This document shows positions 21,522 through 31,430 of a DNA stretch of 64,000 nucleotides, piece after piece. The first letter of the stretch is position 1. Each line of letters begins with the position of its first letter. The DNA is taken from assembly GCA_032716605.1 (NCBI GenBank), contig CM064519.1, positions 20,060,095 to 20,124,094 of the forward strand, in the 5' to 3' direction. A program made the position numbers and the translations under genes. The DNA is from Paralithodes platypus (taxonomy: Eukaryota > Arthropoda > Malacostraca > Decapoda > Lithodidae). The notes beneath the pieces were generated by a model. The model searched no databases. It was not told the DNA's origin and was given only the letters and a program-made list of their open reading frames with translations.

Positions 21522-21573
21522 GTTGTTCTCGCTCGTGGCTTCCGTGGTGGGCTTCTCGTTCTGGGGCATTTTA
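21522..21573 (-). repeat. Truncated 5' LTR of copy 3 (about 51 bp)
   Basis: Matches the first 51 or so bases of the LTR (read MPQNEKPTTEATSENN) and then switches within a GGG/GTT context to the pol tail. The outer end TAAAATGCCC abuts the TSD TGAAC, which shows it is the original 5' end of the element. Confidence 0.7.
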
Positions 21574-21578
21574 TGAAC

Positions 21579-21846
21579 CTTCAAGAGTGCTAAAATAAGT
21601 TGGAAAAGCATTTGGGTGGTGAAAAAACGAAGATATTGGCCACCCGGTCATAATCTCAGGCGAGAGAGAGCCACAGGCAACCCTCTCCTCTCCCTGTCTG
21701 TGAGTCAACTGAGGCGAGCGGGGCGGTGTGTGCCGGTGTCTGGGTGTTATATACGATCTTTTATGCAACCCACTTGTGCTACATTATCGCGGGAGAGAAA
21801 AATAACCGATAAATGATGAAAATAAGAGGAAAACTAGGTGATAATT
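21579..21846. repeat. Dispersed repeat, left part, split by CR1
   Basis: 21700-21850 resembles 30330-30475 and 31260-31325: a short AGAGAGAG-rich part, then GATAAA, AATAAGAGGAAAA and TAGGTGATAATTGA. It continues after the CR1 insertion at 25476, where the G-rich run and GGGGAATTATCTCAC match 30471-30550. Confidence 0.5.
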
Positions 21847-22065
21847 GAGGAGTACAAAGGAAATCAAGCAACAACAGATCTAGTGACCCTTCTAGGTTGC
21901 TTGTCCTCCAAAACACTGAGGATCAAGTGTCCAAACAGTGGTTTAGAGTGGGTAAGGGAACATTGGAAAGGGAATTACTGCCCTGGAACTAATGTCCGTG
22001 GCAGGATTTGGAAGTTAGTAGAGGACAGATGGGTTAGTAACTGAGGGGGGGATAAAATAAAGTTA

Positions 22066-24138
22066 TTAATTTACAAACGCAGTCAATCGCGGGTTTGATG
22101 CGAGATATTTGTCTAGGCGGAGTTTAAATGAATCAACGGTGATGCAGTCTATAACGTTTCGGGGAAGCCCATTCCACAAGTTGACAACTCGATTGAAGAA
22201 GAAATTCTTAGATTCGTGCGAGTTAAAAGATTTACCAATAATTTTGCAACCGTTTCCCCGCGTGTAATTAGATTGGTCGATAGTGAAGTACTTACTACAG
22301 TTCATATTGTCGATGCCTTTGATGATTTTGAACACTTGAATTAAGTCACCTCTTAATCTGCGCTGGGTTAAAGGAAATAGATTTAATTCTCTAAGACGCT
22401 CTTCGAATGGTTTGTTCTTTAGGCTAGGTATCATTTTGGGAATTCTACGTTGAACTCGTTCTAGCTTGTTTATATCTTTTTGGTAATAAGGGCACCAGGA
22501 TTGAACGCAGTACTCCAGAAGAGGGCGGACTAAGGAATTGTAAAGGGTTAGGATAACTTCTTTGGATTTATGCTCAAATGACCTGCCTATAAAGCCAATT
22601 ATTTTGTTTGCCTTCTTAACAACTTCTGAACATTGTTGACTCGGTTTTAGGTTACTCGATATTGTTACTCCCAGATCGGTTTCTCTGTTTACATTCTTAA
22701 GCTGAGTGCCATTCATCGAATAGTTTGCTTTCTCATTTAGGTATCCGATATGTAGTACTTTACATTTATCCGCATTGAAACTCATTTGCCAAATTTGGGC
22801 CCAACATGACAATTTATCTAGATTGTGTTGCATATCGTCAAGTTGTTCTTTTGAGAGTACGCTATTTGCAATTTTTGTATCGTCAGCAAATTTTGAGATT
22901 GTACAGGTGAGACCCTCATCTATGTCGTTGATGTAAATTAGAAAGAGAATTGGTCCTAGTACCGATCCCTGGGGTACCTCGCTACTTACATTGGTCCATT
23001 TAGATGCCTTACCGTTTATGACTACTCTTTGCTTTCTGTTGCTGAGCCAATTTTCTATCCATTTCAACACACCGTCTTGTATTCCATGCGCTTTTAGTTT
23101 TAGCAGTAAACGTTTGTGGGGAACTTTGTCTAAGGCCTTTTGAAAATCAAGGTATATAATATCTACAGCTTTACTCTCATCGTAGAGGTTGAGGATATCG
23201 TGGAAGAAGTCTAAGAGATTTGTTAAACAGGAACGTTTTTTACGAAAGCCGTGTTGAGTATCTTTAAGTATGTTATTTTCTTCTAAGTGATTTACGAGTC
23301 TGTCTCGTATGACCGTTTCTAGCATTTTACATACAACTGAGGTTAAGCTAATTGGACGATAGTTAGTGGGTAGGGATTTGCTGCCTTTTTTTAATATCGG
23401 TGTTACGTTGGCTAGCTTCAACTGATCAGGCATAGTTCCAGACTGCAAGGATTTATTGAATAGTAACGTCAGTGGTTTGGAGAGCTCATCCTTAGCTTCC
23501 TTTAGAACTCTAGGCGAGATTGTATCAGGTCCAGGCGTTTTATTTACCTTGAGTTTATCTAAACAATTCAATACTTCTCTCTCTGTAACGGTGATATTGC
23601 TTAGAACATCTGAATTATCAATCTGAATCGGCGATGGTGTAGGGATATCACTGAGGTCTTCTGTTGTAAAAACTGATGCAAAGAAGGTATTGAGGGCATT
23701 ACTCATTTGTACTTCGTCTTTGGTGTATTCTCCATTTTCATCGACTAATGGTCCAACAGTTGAAGTAACTACTTTTTTCTTTCTGATATAACTATAGAAT
23801 TCTTTCGGGTTTGTTTTACTTTGATTCGCAATATGTAACTCTAAGGTCTTTTTACTTTGCTTAATTAACTTTTTGGCTTTGCATCGTAGCTCTACAAATT
23901 TCACCCGTTCTTCGTCATTTTGTGAGGATTTTAATCTATCATTAGCAAATTTTTTAGCAAGCAGGCAGTTTGAAATATCTTTATTCCACCATTTGGGCTT
24001 ATTATTATGGCCTGGACGCCGTATTTTCGATGGTATGCAGTCTTGCACTGCTTTTAGGTAAGTGGTTTCGAATAACTTCCAAGATGTATTTATGTCGTTA
24101 TTGTTAATTAAAAAGCTCCAGTCAGTTTCTTTAAACAT
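22066..24138 (-). CDS. CR1-type LINE ORF2: reverse transcriptase
   Basis: 690 residues without a stop. Motifs in order: TPGPDTISPRVLKE (about 201-214), NVTPILKKGS, NYRPISLTSVVCKMLE (259-274), QHGFRKKRSC (295-304), motif A IIYLDFQKALDKVPH (catalytic Asp near 331; the usual KAFD is KALD here), VPQGSVLGPILFLIYINDI (388-406) and the catalytic FADDTKI (417-423). The C-terminal part (NSLVRPLLEYCVQSW, INKLERVQRR, LRELNLFPLTQRR) is characteristic of the CR1 group. It nicks the target with the upstream endonuclease and copies its RNA there. The ATG at 24138 is internal: the homologous frame continues upstream (VPNFKKANFHKLRAM) into the endonuclease. Confidence 0.85.
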   Translation of the reverse strand: MFKETDWSFLINNNDINTSWKLFETTYLKAVQDCIPSKIRRPGHNNKPKWWNKDISNCLLAKKFANDRLKSSQNDEERVKFVELRCKAKKLIKQSKKTLELHIANQSKTNPKEFYSYIRKKKVVTSTVGPLVDENGEYTKDEVQMSNALNTFFASVFTTEDLSDIPTPSPIQIDNSDVLSNITVTEREVLNCLDKLKVNKTPGPDTISPRVLKEAKDELSKPLTLLFNKSLQSGTMPDQLKLANVTPILKKGSKSLPTNYRPISLTSVVCKMLETVIRDRLVNHLEENNILKDTQHGFRKKRSCLTNLLDFFHDILNLYDESKAVDIIYLDFQKALDKVPHKRLLLKLKAHGIQDGVLKWIENWLSNRKQRVVINGKASKWTNVSSEVPQGSVLGPILFLIYINDIDEGLTCTISKFADDTKIANSVLSKEQLDDMQHNLDKLSCWAQIWQMSFNADKCKVLHIGYLNEKANYSMNGTQLKNVNRETDLGVTISSNLKPSQQCSEVVKKANKIIGFIGRSFEHKSKEVILTLYNSLVRPLLEYCVQSWCPYYQKDINKLERVQRRIPKMIPSLKNKPFEERLRELNLFPLTQRRLRGDLIQVFKIIKGIDNMNCSKYFTIDQSNYTRGNGCKIIGKSFNSHESKNFFFNRVVNLWNGLPRNVIDCITVDSFKLRLDKYLASNPRLTAFVN

Positions 24139-24184
24139 AGCTCTAAGTTTATGGAAGTTTGCTTTCTTGAAATTAGGGACTTTT

Positions 24185-24913
24185 TCACTTTAAAGTGAAA
24201 GTTATCGTATGATGGTCGCTGTTACTGAATTCATCACCAACATTCAAATTCTCTATCAATTCTTCTTTTGTTGCAAGTACAATGTCAAGAACGTTATTAT
24301 CACGGGTCGGCGTTCGAACAAATTGATAAAGCGAACTCTCTTGCAAGTTCGTATACAAGTCATGTCCGGAGTGTGAAGTAAGAGTATCGCCCCACTTGGT
24401 CATAGGTAAATTAAAGTCGCCAAAAATTACGGTATCTTGTGAGTTACTTACATCTGCAATTTGTTCGTAAATTTCTCGGTCAGTTTGCACTGATTGAGCT
24501 GGAGGTCTGTATATTAACGCAAGTATTATTTTTGTACCTTTATTATTCTTTATTAGCACAAAAGATGTGTCGACGTTCATAATTTGAGGTTTTGACAAGA
24601 GGGTAGGGTTAAGACTTTCTTTGATATAAAGTAAAACGCCACCTCCATTTCGATATATTCGGCTTTTCTCAAACATTACATAACCGGGAAGTGAATACTC
24701 TGCTAAAAAGTCTCTATCTTCTGTATTGAGCCAAGATTCTGTTATGCCAATCACATCATAATTTTCTGTAAACACTAGCTCCTCTAAATCTGAAAATGTA
24801 TTGCGTATGCTACGAGCGTTTGCATAGAAAACCTTTAAATTTGTTATTTTAGAACTCACGGAACGCTCTTTAATAATATTTTTGGTTCTGGTCGGATCTA
24901 CATTTATGTTCAT
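24185..24913 (-). pseudogene. CR1-type LINE ORF2: apurinic-like endonuclease
   Basis: 242 residues with the exonuclease-endonuclease-phosphatase motifs in order: LKVFYANARSIRN, GITESWLN (catalytic Glu), ILALIYRPP, VIFGDFNLPMTKWG (Asp and Asn), NVLDIVLA and FSNSDHHTITF (catalytic His pair). It is the N-terminal half of ORF2 and cuts target DNA to start reverse transcription. The frame stops at TGA after FTLK, and the following linker is read in another frame (VPNFKKANF), so a single indel at about 24175-24185 breaks the polyprotein. The ATG at 24913 fits an ORF2 start just downstream of ORF1. Confidence 0.8.
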
Positions 24914-24996
24914 GGCTGTCCTCGGTCCTCGCTGTCTTCGGTCCTTATCGCTGGTGGTCCTCGGTTGCCTCTGTTATTTGCTTGGCTTTGGATGAT

Positions 24997-25475
24997 TTAT
25001 GTCACTGCTGCTTCTTCTCGGATGGCGTTTTTTGATCCATGGCTGCGGACTGCTTCGTGTAGGAGACGACCCATGCGTGCTGAACCCACAGGGTTTAGAT
25101 GAGTGCCATCCTTGCGGAACAGAGTAGGCTGGTTGTAAAAGTTGTCCCAGAGGTTGATGAATTCAACTTCTTCCCTCAGACACAAATATTTTAGTCGGCT
25201 ATTTGTGCTGAAGGCCTTGTCGTAGAATTTGTCAGGTGCGTCGATCTTGGGGAGAATGCCTGAGATGATGATATTCCTTGACTTGTATTTGTAGTGCTGG
25301 ATCATCTTGCGATATTTCTCCATCAACTCTTCGGATCTGGTGCGCATGACGTCATTTGAACCAGCATGGATGACAAAAAGTGTATTTTCATTTGCATCCT
25401 TTGTGGTATCTTCGAAGGCTTCCACAATGTCGTCCAGTCCAGCTCCTGGGATGCAAAATCTTTTTCGTCGAAAAA
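24997..25475 (-). pseudogene. CR1-type LINE ORF1: SGNH/esterase-like domain, N-truncated
   Basis: The element-derived part starts at about RFCIPGAGLDDIVEAFEDTT. TLFVIHAGSNDV is the block with the Gly and Asn of SGNH hydrolases. NIIISGILPK, LCLREEVEFINLWDNF and FRKDGTHLNPVGSARMG follow, with the Asp-His pair of the third and fourth blocks. Esterase-like ORF1 domains of this kind are known from CR1-group LINEs. The nucleophile Ser block upstream is lost with the 5' truncation. The frame to 25533 is extended by flanking G-rich sequence (read as poly-Pro) that is not part of the gene. ORF1 proteins bind element RNA; the role of the esterase fold is unsettled. Confidence 0.7.
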
Positions 25476-25930
25476 GAGGAGGGGGGAGGGGGGAATAAGG
25501 TGGGGAAGGAGGGGAGGGGGGGGTGAGAAACACATGGATGAGTACTAGAGGGGAATTATCTCACCTAGAGACAAATTCCTCTGTTTTGATAGGCCCTTTT
25601 TTTTTTGGAAGGCTTTTTTTATGGTCTTGCTTCCGTGAGGCCTATCGCGTTCCCTATAGGAAGCCTTCCGTGAGGCCTATCGCGCTTGCCGGGTTAAAGA
25701 GGAAGATTGATATCAATATTTATTTTTTTATAATAGGACAAATACTATGGAAACATCGAAGTCCTGAACTTTGGATATTCATATCAATACCACAATATAC
25801 TGTGCCTATATCACATATATTGTACTAATATGGTTGTTTTACATACCGATTTCAAGGAGGAAGATCGATATCAATATAATTGATTAGAATATAAATACAA
25901 AAATATTATGGAAAATATTGCTGGTAGAGA
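25476..25930. repeat. Dispersed repeat, right part, then 158-bp satellite
   Basis: 25476-25690 is the continuation of the repeat at 21579-21846 and ends with two copies of TTCCGTGAGGCCTATCGCG (25629 and 25666 regions). 25700-25930 holds about 1.4 units of the 158-bp satellite (GTCCTGAACTTTGGATATTC, GGAGGAAGATCGATATCAAT). Confidence 0.6.
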
Positions 25931-25974
25931 ATTGACGGAAAATCATTCGTGTGATTCCAAGTTTATAGTGGGAA

Positions 25975-26317
25975 ACATTGGTGTGTGTGTGTGTTTTTGT
26001 GTGTCTGGGTGTGTGTTGTGTGTGTGTGTGTTTGTTTGTTTGTATGTGTGTGTGTGTGTGTGAGTGTGTATGTGTCTGTGTGTGTGTGTGTGATGTGTAT
26101 GTAATAATATGAAAATGTTTACCTTTAATGATTTGATGTTATAGATAAATAACGATATTAATCTTATGTTGGACTACAGTTGTAATTCAAAATTCTAAAT
26201 GTTTGATATTCGAACTTTGTAAAGTGTTTGTATTATAGACTAATGTAAAAATGTAAGCTGTGGTCAATAAACTATCTACATATCTATCTATATATCTATC
26301 TATCTATATGTATGTGC

Positions 26318-26349
<32 letters not shown>

Positions 26350-26413
26350 GTGTTTGTCCGGAAAGTTTGGTAATGCTTGGTTTCATGTGGAGTTAATTTG
26401 TCATATGTCCTTG

Positions 26414-26450
<37 letters not shown>

Positions 26451-26560
26451 GTATATACATATGGACCTTATCACACATACACACAGGTGGCATATATTTA
26501 TCCCCATTTATCATTACACATTTATATATATATATATATATATATTTACTTTGCGCAACC
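25975..26560. repeat. Microsatellite cluster
   Basis: (GT)n with variants at about 25980-26095, (TATC)n at 26281-26305, (GT)n at 26313-26355, (GA)n at 26419-26446 and (TA)n at 26522-26545. ORFs here are low-complexity artefacts. Confidence 0.85.
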
Positions 26561-26730
26561 ACACACACATATGTAAAGGCAAGCTAATTAAGGGGAGATG
26601 GGTCGTTTTTCTGGTCCCCTTTCTCCCTCGTGTTTAGCTCCATTGCCTTTGAGATTTGAAGATGTTCGGCCCATTTGTTTGACAAAAACTTTCGCCCTAT
26701 TTCGGTAAATTTTAGACCTATCTTGCCATT

Positions 26731-27432
26731 TACTATGGGTATCAGAGGCCGTGTTACATCATTTTTCGGGAATAACTTCTTAACAAACAGTTGGATCAGT
26801 ATGATATTTTGACACAGCTTTTTTCACACCGTGCCCTAATTTTCGTCAATATAGTGCATTACCAAAAGTGTAGAATTAAGCCACTTGTCCCTGTGTCATG
26901 CGGTTAAAGTCACACATTTATGACACAGAAACGGACAAGCTACCGTGGCTTACCTGTGAGAACCAGCAAACCATTATTGCTCCTCCAACAAACACGGTAG
27001 TTATCAGCCACCACCCAACCCTATTATCGACTTTAAATTCTAGTTATCTGTCAATATCAAGTATAAATATACAAAAGTATGTTTTTTTTGTATATTTATG
27101 TTTTAATATTGACATAACTTGAATTTAAAAGTGATAGTAGGGTTGGGTGGTGGCTGATAACTGCCGTGTTTGATGGAGGAGCAATAATGGTTTGGTGGTT
27201 CTCACAGGCAAGCCATGGTAGCCTTGTTCGTTTCTGTGTCATTAATGTGTGACTTTAACCTCATGACACAGGGACAAGTAGCTTAATTCTACACTTTTGG
27301 TAATACACTATATTGACGAAAATTAGGGCATGGTATGGAAAAAACCTGTGTCAAAATATCATACTGATCCAACTGTTTGTTAATAAGTTATTCCCGAAAA
27401 ACGATGTAACACGGCCTCTGATACCCATAGTA
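26731..27432. mobile_element. 702-bp full-length palindromic element (foldback MITE)
   Basis: The outer ends TACTATGGGTATCAGAGGCC and their complement frame two arms of about 350 bp that are nearly identical over their whole length, meeting at about 27085 in an AT-rich centre. TA at each end would serve as a 2-bp target duplication, leaving CTATGGGTATCAG as terminal repeat. That is compatible with a Tc1/mariner-type mobiliser but not diagnostic. No coding capacity. Confidence 0.75.
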
Positions 27433-27765
27433 GGTGTCGATTGTTTTCTGGCAGGAGATAAGGAGCCTGTAATTTAGGACGAACCGGCATTTCTCTACCG
27501 TAAAATGTACACATTTGTCTTGAGGGGGGTCTAGGGGGTGTTTTTCTAAGTTTGAGGGAGGTCTAGCGATGAAAATAAAAATATATATAAATACATTAAT
27601 TAATAGACAAACAAAAATAAATAAAACAGTAAATAAATAAATAAAAAGCCACTACCCCTTCAAAGATATCCAAACCCATAACTATTTCGCTAGTCAAACT
27701 CCACTCGCTCAAAACTCGCTAGTCTCTCCACCATTTGTTGAGAGATTGTAGGCACAGCTGTTTGC
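27433..27765. other. Unassigned sequence
   Basis: No gene or clear repeat was recognised, other than AT-rich simple sequence at 27570-27650 (AAATAAATAAATAAA). Confidence 0.4.
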
Positions 27766-27925
27766 TTAATGAGGCACAGGGAGATCGAGGCCGATGATTA
27801 TGGTAGTAGTAGTTGTGATGATTGTGGTAGTAGTGATTGATGATGGTGATTATGGTAGTAGTAGTGGTGGTAGTAGTGATGGTGATTATGTTGATTTCCC
27901 TGGCAACGCCGGGTACCCCTGCTAG
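27766..27925 (+). mobile_element. Helitron-like 3' end fragment
   Basis: Ends with a hairpin (CCTGGCAACGCCGGG), a short spacer and CTAG, followed by T. That is the architecture of Helitron 3' termini (hairpin plus CTRR, insertion before T). The preceding stretch of GTAGTAGTG/GATGGTGATTATGG repeats is the complement of 48430-48540 in the more complete copy. A 5' end is not seen here. Confidence 0.5.
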
Positions 27926-27938
27926 TGTTTGATAAAAG

Positions 27939-28148
27939 TTAAATCTATACCGGCGATGTCTTTTTAGTTTTATTCTAGCTATATTTAGACGATTTTGTGT
28001 AGTTTAAGAAGGATCTGTGGTAGTAAAAAGGGTTAAGCGAGATAGTTCAAAGCCTGTTAATTGATGAAGGCCCATTTTAAACGGAATCAAATCGTCTAAT
28101 AGTGTCCAAAATAAAGACAAAAGACGTCGCAGGCATAGAAGGGGTTAA
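27939..28148. mobile_element. TTAA-flanked MITE, member 1
   Basis: TTAA at both ends (27939-27942 and 28145-28148). Inner ends are imperfect inverted repeats: CCCCTTCTATGCC on the complement of the right end against ATCTATACCGGCGATGTC on the left. ATTTAGACGATTTTGT and its partner CAAATCGTCTAATAG are the most conserved internal inverted pair. Members 2-4 are at 46657, 47056 and 48050. A TTAA target and CCC-starting ends suggest piggyBac-type mobilisation. Confidence 0.7.
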
Positions 28149-29080
28149 TAGTAGATTCTCAGAACATATTTAAATAATCGCGAGGATAAATTAGAGATCC
28201 TGAATTAAGAGAGAGTGGCCTCAATAATATGATCACACGTACAGCTCGCTCTGTGCTGTATTAATGTCTGTCAGATGTTGAATAGGGTGGGTAAGTGTAG
28301 GAACATGTTTGTACATTTCACTCGATATGAAGAAATGAAGCTTAGATATTGCTTATACCAATTATTAGTAAAAACATACTTGGTGCCGAGACATCACTTA
28401 TTAGCGCGATTGTACAGTCGCGCTAACAAGTGATGTACAACCGCGCTAATAAGTGATGTCTTGGCACCAAGTATATGTTTTAATCAATAATTATATAATT
28501 GGTATCAGCAATGTCTAAAACTTGATTTATTCGTTTCGAGTGAGATATACAAACATGTTCCTACACCACCCTATCCAACATCTGACAGACATTAATACAG
28601 CACAGAGCGAGCCAAACGTAATGACAGCCAGGACATGACTTATTAACACCACCATCAAGACTCCGATACTATAGTCTATTCGCTGTAAGTAGGCGAGAAA
28701 TCATGAACTCTATCCTCTGTAACTCGAAAAGGGCTTGAGCAAATTGGCTGTAAATTTCCACATATATTCCTTGACTGACTCTTCCCAAATGGTAGACATA
28801 TTAGGTCGATTACTCCAGTCGTTTTTGAGGTACAGAGGTTAGAGGTCATGATTTCTCGCCTACTTACAGAGAATAGACTATAGCTGTCATTACGTTTGGC
28901 TTTCGCTGTGCTGTATTTATGTCTGTCAGATGTTGAATAGGGTGGGTAAGTGTAGAAACATATTTGTATATTTCACTTAATATGAAGAAATGAAGCTTAG
29001 ATATTGCTGATACCAATTATTGATCAAAACATACTTGGTGCCGAGACATCACTTATTAGCGTGACTGTACCCGATCAAAC
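28149..29080. repeat. Three alternating inverted copies around two palindromes
   Basis: A block of about 180 bp (GTCTGTCAGATGTTGAATAG to ACATCACTTATTAGCG) occurs at 28240-28420 (+), 28435-28612 (-) and about 28907-29070 (+). The first pair is a hairpin with its centre near 28428. Between the second and third lies another inverted pair (GTAAGTAGGCGAGAAATCAT at about 28685 and its complement at about 28850), centre near 28770, flanked by CCAAACGTAATGACAGC and its complement. No coding capacity. Confidence 0.7.
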
Positions 29081-30110
29081 TCGTGTGCACTGGTAAAATC
29101 AAAGCTATAAAAAAAAGAGTATGAAAAATATATATTATAACATCATTGGGTATATTGATAGTGACTTAAGGCAGCCCACCTCGCTTTTTTTTTCTCTCTT
29201 TCTCTCCCTCTCTCTTGGCTTGTATCCATTTGGCCCCATTCAGCCAACTGTTTTAAGACGTTTACCCCCATCCAGGTGTCAATATTTTCCTGGCGAGTGG
29301 TAGCGAGCCAGCATATATAATTTTTTGTTTTGACAGCAAGCTAAATTTGTACATTTTTCGATAGAAAAATTTCTCCGGCGAAGCCGGAGACATCTCATCT
29401 CATGTATGTTGAGTCAATGAATAATTAAAAGAGTGTGATGGAGGGATGGAGTTGAGAGGTTTATGAGTGAAAGTGGTGTTAGGTGGGAGGAGCGGCGCCA
29501 CTTTACAGATGACAAGTGCGTGGAGGCGATTCATTCGTAGCATCCCCCTCGGAGATCAAGGCGTCTGGCAGGAGGCCTACATATATAGAATGCTTTCCAA
29601 ATCCTCTTTTATGCATTTTTTTTTTCATGTAATAGTTGTTCTTTTGAAAATTTGATACCGATATAGGCTATACAGTATATATATGTTATCTTGACTAAAA
29701 CATTTTCGTAACTATGGGTAAAAATAAATGATTAGGCCTACTATATGCATTTTTGTGCAAATCGCCTCATGAGTGAGTACAATGCTGTCTTTTTATATAA
29801 TCGTGTGTATAAGTAAACTGGTTCTTTCAAATGACAACAGAATAACCATAACACAGACAGCAAGCATATTTAGCCACAGACCTGCATGGCTGCATGTATA
29901 CGGAAAGTAGCGAGGAAGCGAGGGGAGGCAATCTTAAGTCAAAGATAACACGATATGAAAGGGACTGTGTTGGTTTATAGTTTTAAATAGTTAGAAAAAT
30001 ACGGTACCGGTACTTCCTATTTCATCTTTGCTGCCAGGCCTATTTAACCTCTAAAGCGTGAGCTGTGTGTAGTGAGCACCCTACTGCGAGGCGACGACAT
30101 TAGGCTTCAT
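29081..30110. other. Mostly unassigned; short repeat at 29163-29253
   Basis: 29163-29253 (GCAGCCCACCTCGC, a CT-rich run, TGGCTTGTATCCATTTGGCC) recurs at 48277-48367. A hairpin CTCCGGCGAAGCCGGAG lies at about 29371-29388 and could be another terminator-like end. Nothing else was recognised. Confidence 0.45.
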
Positions 30111-31430
30111 TCCCACCTAAAATTGTCATTTTATGATAAATATCTTTATTACTTATTCATATGCGCCTATTTTACGTTTAATATGAAGATATTAACATGT
30201 AACAGCAATAAAACAAGTGGGAATAGCATTTGAGGGTTGAAAATCGCGAATTATTGCCGACCGTTCATTCATGAGGTGAAAGACACACGAGGCCTACACC
30301 CTCCTCCCTCGAAGCCTAGTGAGAGACTGAAGCCTGTCTCTCTCTCTCTTTCCCCACGCAGTAGACACACGCAGGACCACACCTAGGAACCGGTTTTGAG
30401 ATATTGACGCGGTAAATACACCGATAAACAAGGGAATAAGAGGAAAAGAGAAAAATAGGTGATAATTGATGGGGAGGAGGGGGGGGGGAAAGAAGGGGGT
30501 TTTGACACATGTGGAGGAGTGATAGAAGGTATGGAGGGGAATTATCTCACTTAATCACATATTCTCTTGTTTTAACCTCTCCGCTGCATACCCCCTATAG
30601 TATACAGCCACCCCTGTGCGGAGGTATTTAGATGGTTTCCTTCACTCAAATCGTCATCGTACCATAAATATCATTAATACTTATCCATATGCGCCTATTT
30701 TACGTTGATTATAAAGGTATTAACCTGTTACAGCAATAAAACAAGTGGAAACAGCGTTTGGCTGGTCAAAATCGGTAACAGAGGCCGGGAGTTGTAATCA
30801 TCGAGTGTGAGCCAGCCTCCCGCTCCTCCACTCCTCCCCACGTCTGGAGAGAGACTGTCGATCGATACTCTCTCTCTCTCTCTTGCACTCGCTTGGTAAC
30901 ACATACAAGCACAGCTTGCTTATGAATCGCTATTCTATCTATCTATCTATATGCTCAGGCCCAATCCCCATTTTGGGAGTAGCCGACTCAAGACAGAGCA
31001 AGAACAGGGAAAACACAAAAACAACATAAAACAACAAATAAACACAGATAAAAAGCACAAACTCACACACATCCAGGTCACCCAGGAGAAGACCCAGAGA
31101 CCAGGGTCACCAAGGTCGCTCCAGCACTCCCCCGGCCCCCGACCACCCGGAGAGGTTCCGATCTCGGCAGGCAGACATGCAGCGGAGCCAAAGCCACAAG
31201 CCCTCCCACCACACTTCCAGGTGCACCCTTCATATTAGCTATTGATAGCTATTGAATCGCTATTGATAGCACAAAATATATCGACGAAATAAGGGAAATA
31301 GAGAGAGAATAGGTGATAATTGAAGGGGGGGAAGAAGGGTATGTGGAGGAGTGATATTTGCCATGGCCAAGGGGCAATAAAAAAATAAATAAATAAAAAC
31401 TTGATACTGGGCTGATTTAAATGTTTTTTT
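30111..31430. repeat. Direct repeat pair, second copy split by LINE tail
   Basis: 30111-30590 and 30630-31350 are diverged direct copies: CATATGCGCCTATTTTACGT, TTACAGCAATAAAACAAGTG and the later TAGGTGATAATTGA plus G-rich run occur in both, about 520-860 bp apart. The second copy is interrupted at about 30940-31237. The same family occurs at 21579-21846 and 25476-25560. Confidence 0.55.
30945..31237 (-). mobile_element. LINE 3' UTR fragment, copy 1
   Basis: The complement matches 44640-45003: GGTCGGGGGCC, GTCTTGAGTCGGC and the terminal GGGATTGGGCCTGAGCATAT. Only the 3' UTR remains. The 95-residue plus-strand frame here (MLRPNPHFG...) is an antisense reading of this UTR and is not a gene. Confidence 0.6.

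Larger units (their letters stand above)
12439..21573 (-). mobile_element. Gypsy family copy 3, internally deleted and doubly invaded
   Basis: Flanked by TGAAC at 12434-12438 and 21574-21578, a 5-bp TSD. Read on the minus strand it has: the first 51 or so bp of a 5' LTR (21573-21522); an abrupt join to the C-rich pol tail (equivalent of about 3108 in copy 1); the unrecognised ORF; the polypurine tract (19033-19020); and a full 3' LTR. Gag, protease, RT, RNase H, integrase and most of the 5' LTR are missing. A Penelope-like element (15348-18683) interrupts the 3' LTR and a hAT-like element (19045-20448) interrupts the ORF. Net LTR length without the insert is about 3.2 kb. Confidence 0.8.
21853..25475 (-). 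mobile_element. CR1-type LINE, 5'-truncated in ORF1
   Basis: Contains ORF1 (partial), endonuclease and RT in order. GAGGAG at 21847-21852 and 25476-25481 may be a TSD, but the sequence is purine-rich and this is weak. 21853-22065 would then be the 3' UTR. The RT frame is intact over 690 residues, so the copy looks fairly recent. One frameshift near 24140-24185 separates the endonuclease and RT frames, which belong to a single ORF2. Confidence 0.8.

Noticed and set aside
30951..31238. 95-residue Pro-rich frame MLRPNPHF, similar to minus-strand frames at 44503-45138
   Set aside because: It is the antisense of a LINE 3' UTR; the sense strand has LINE C-terminal codons and an A run.
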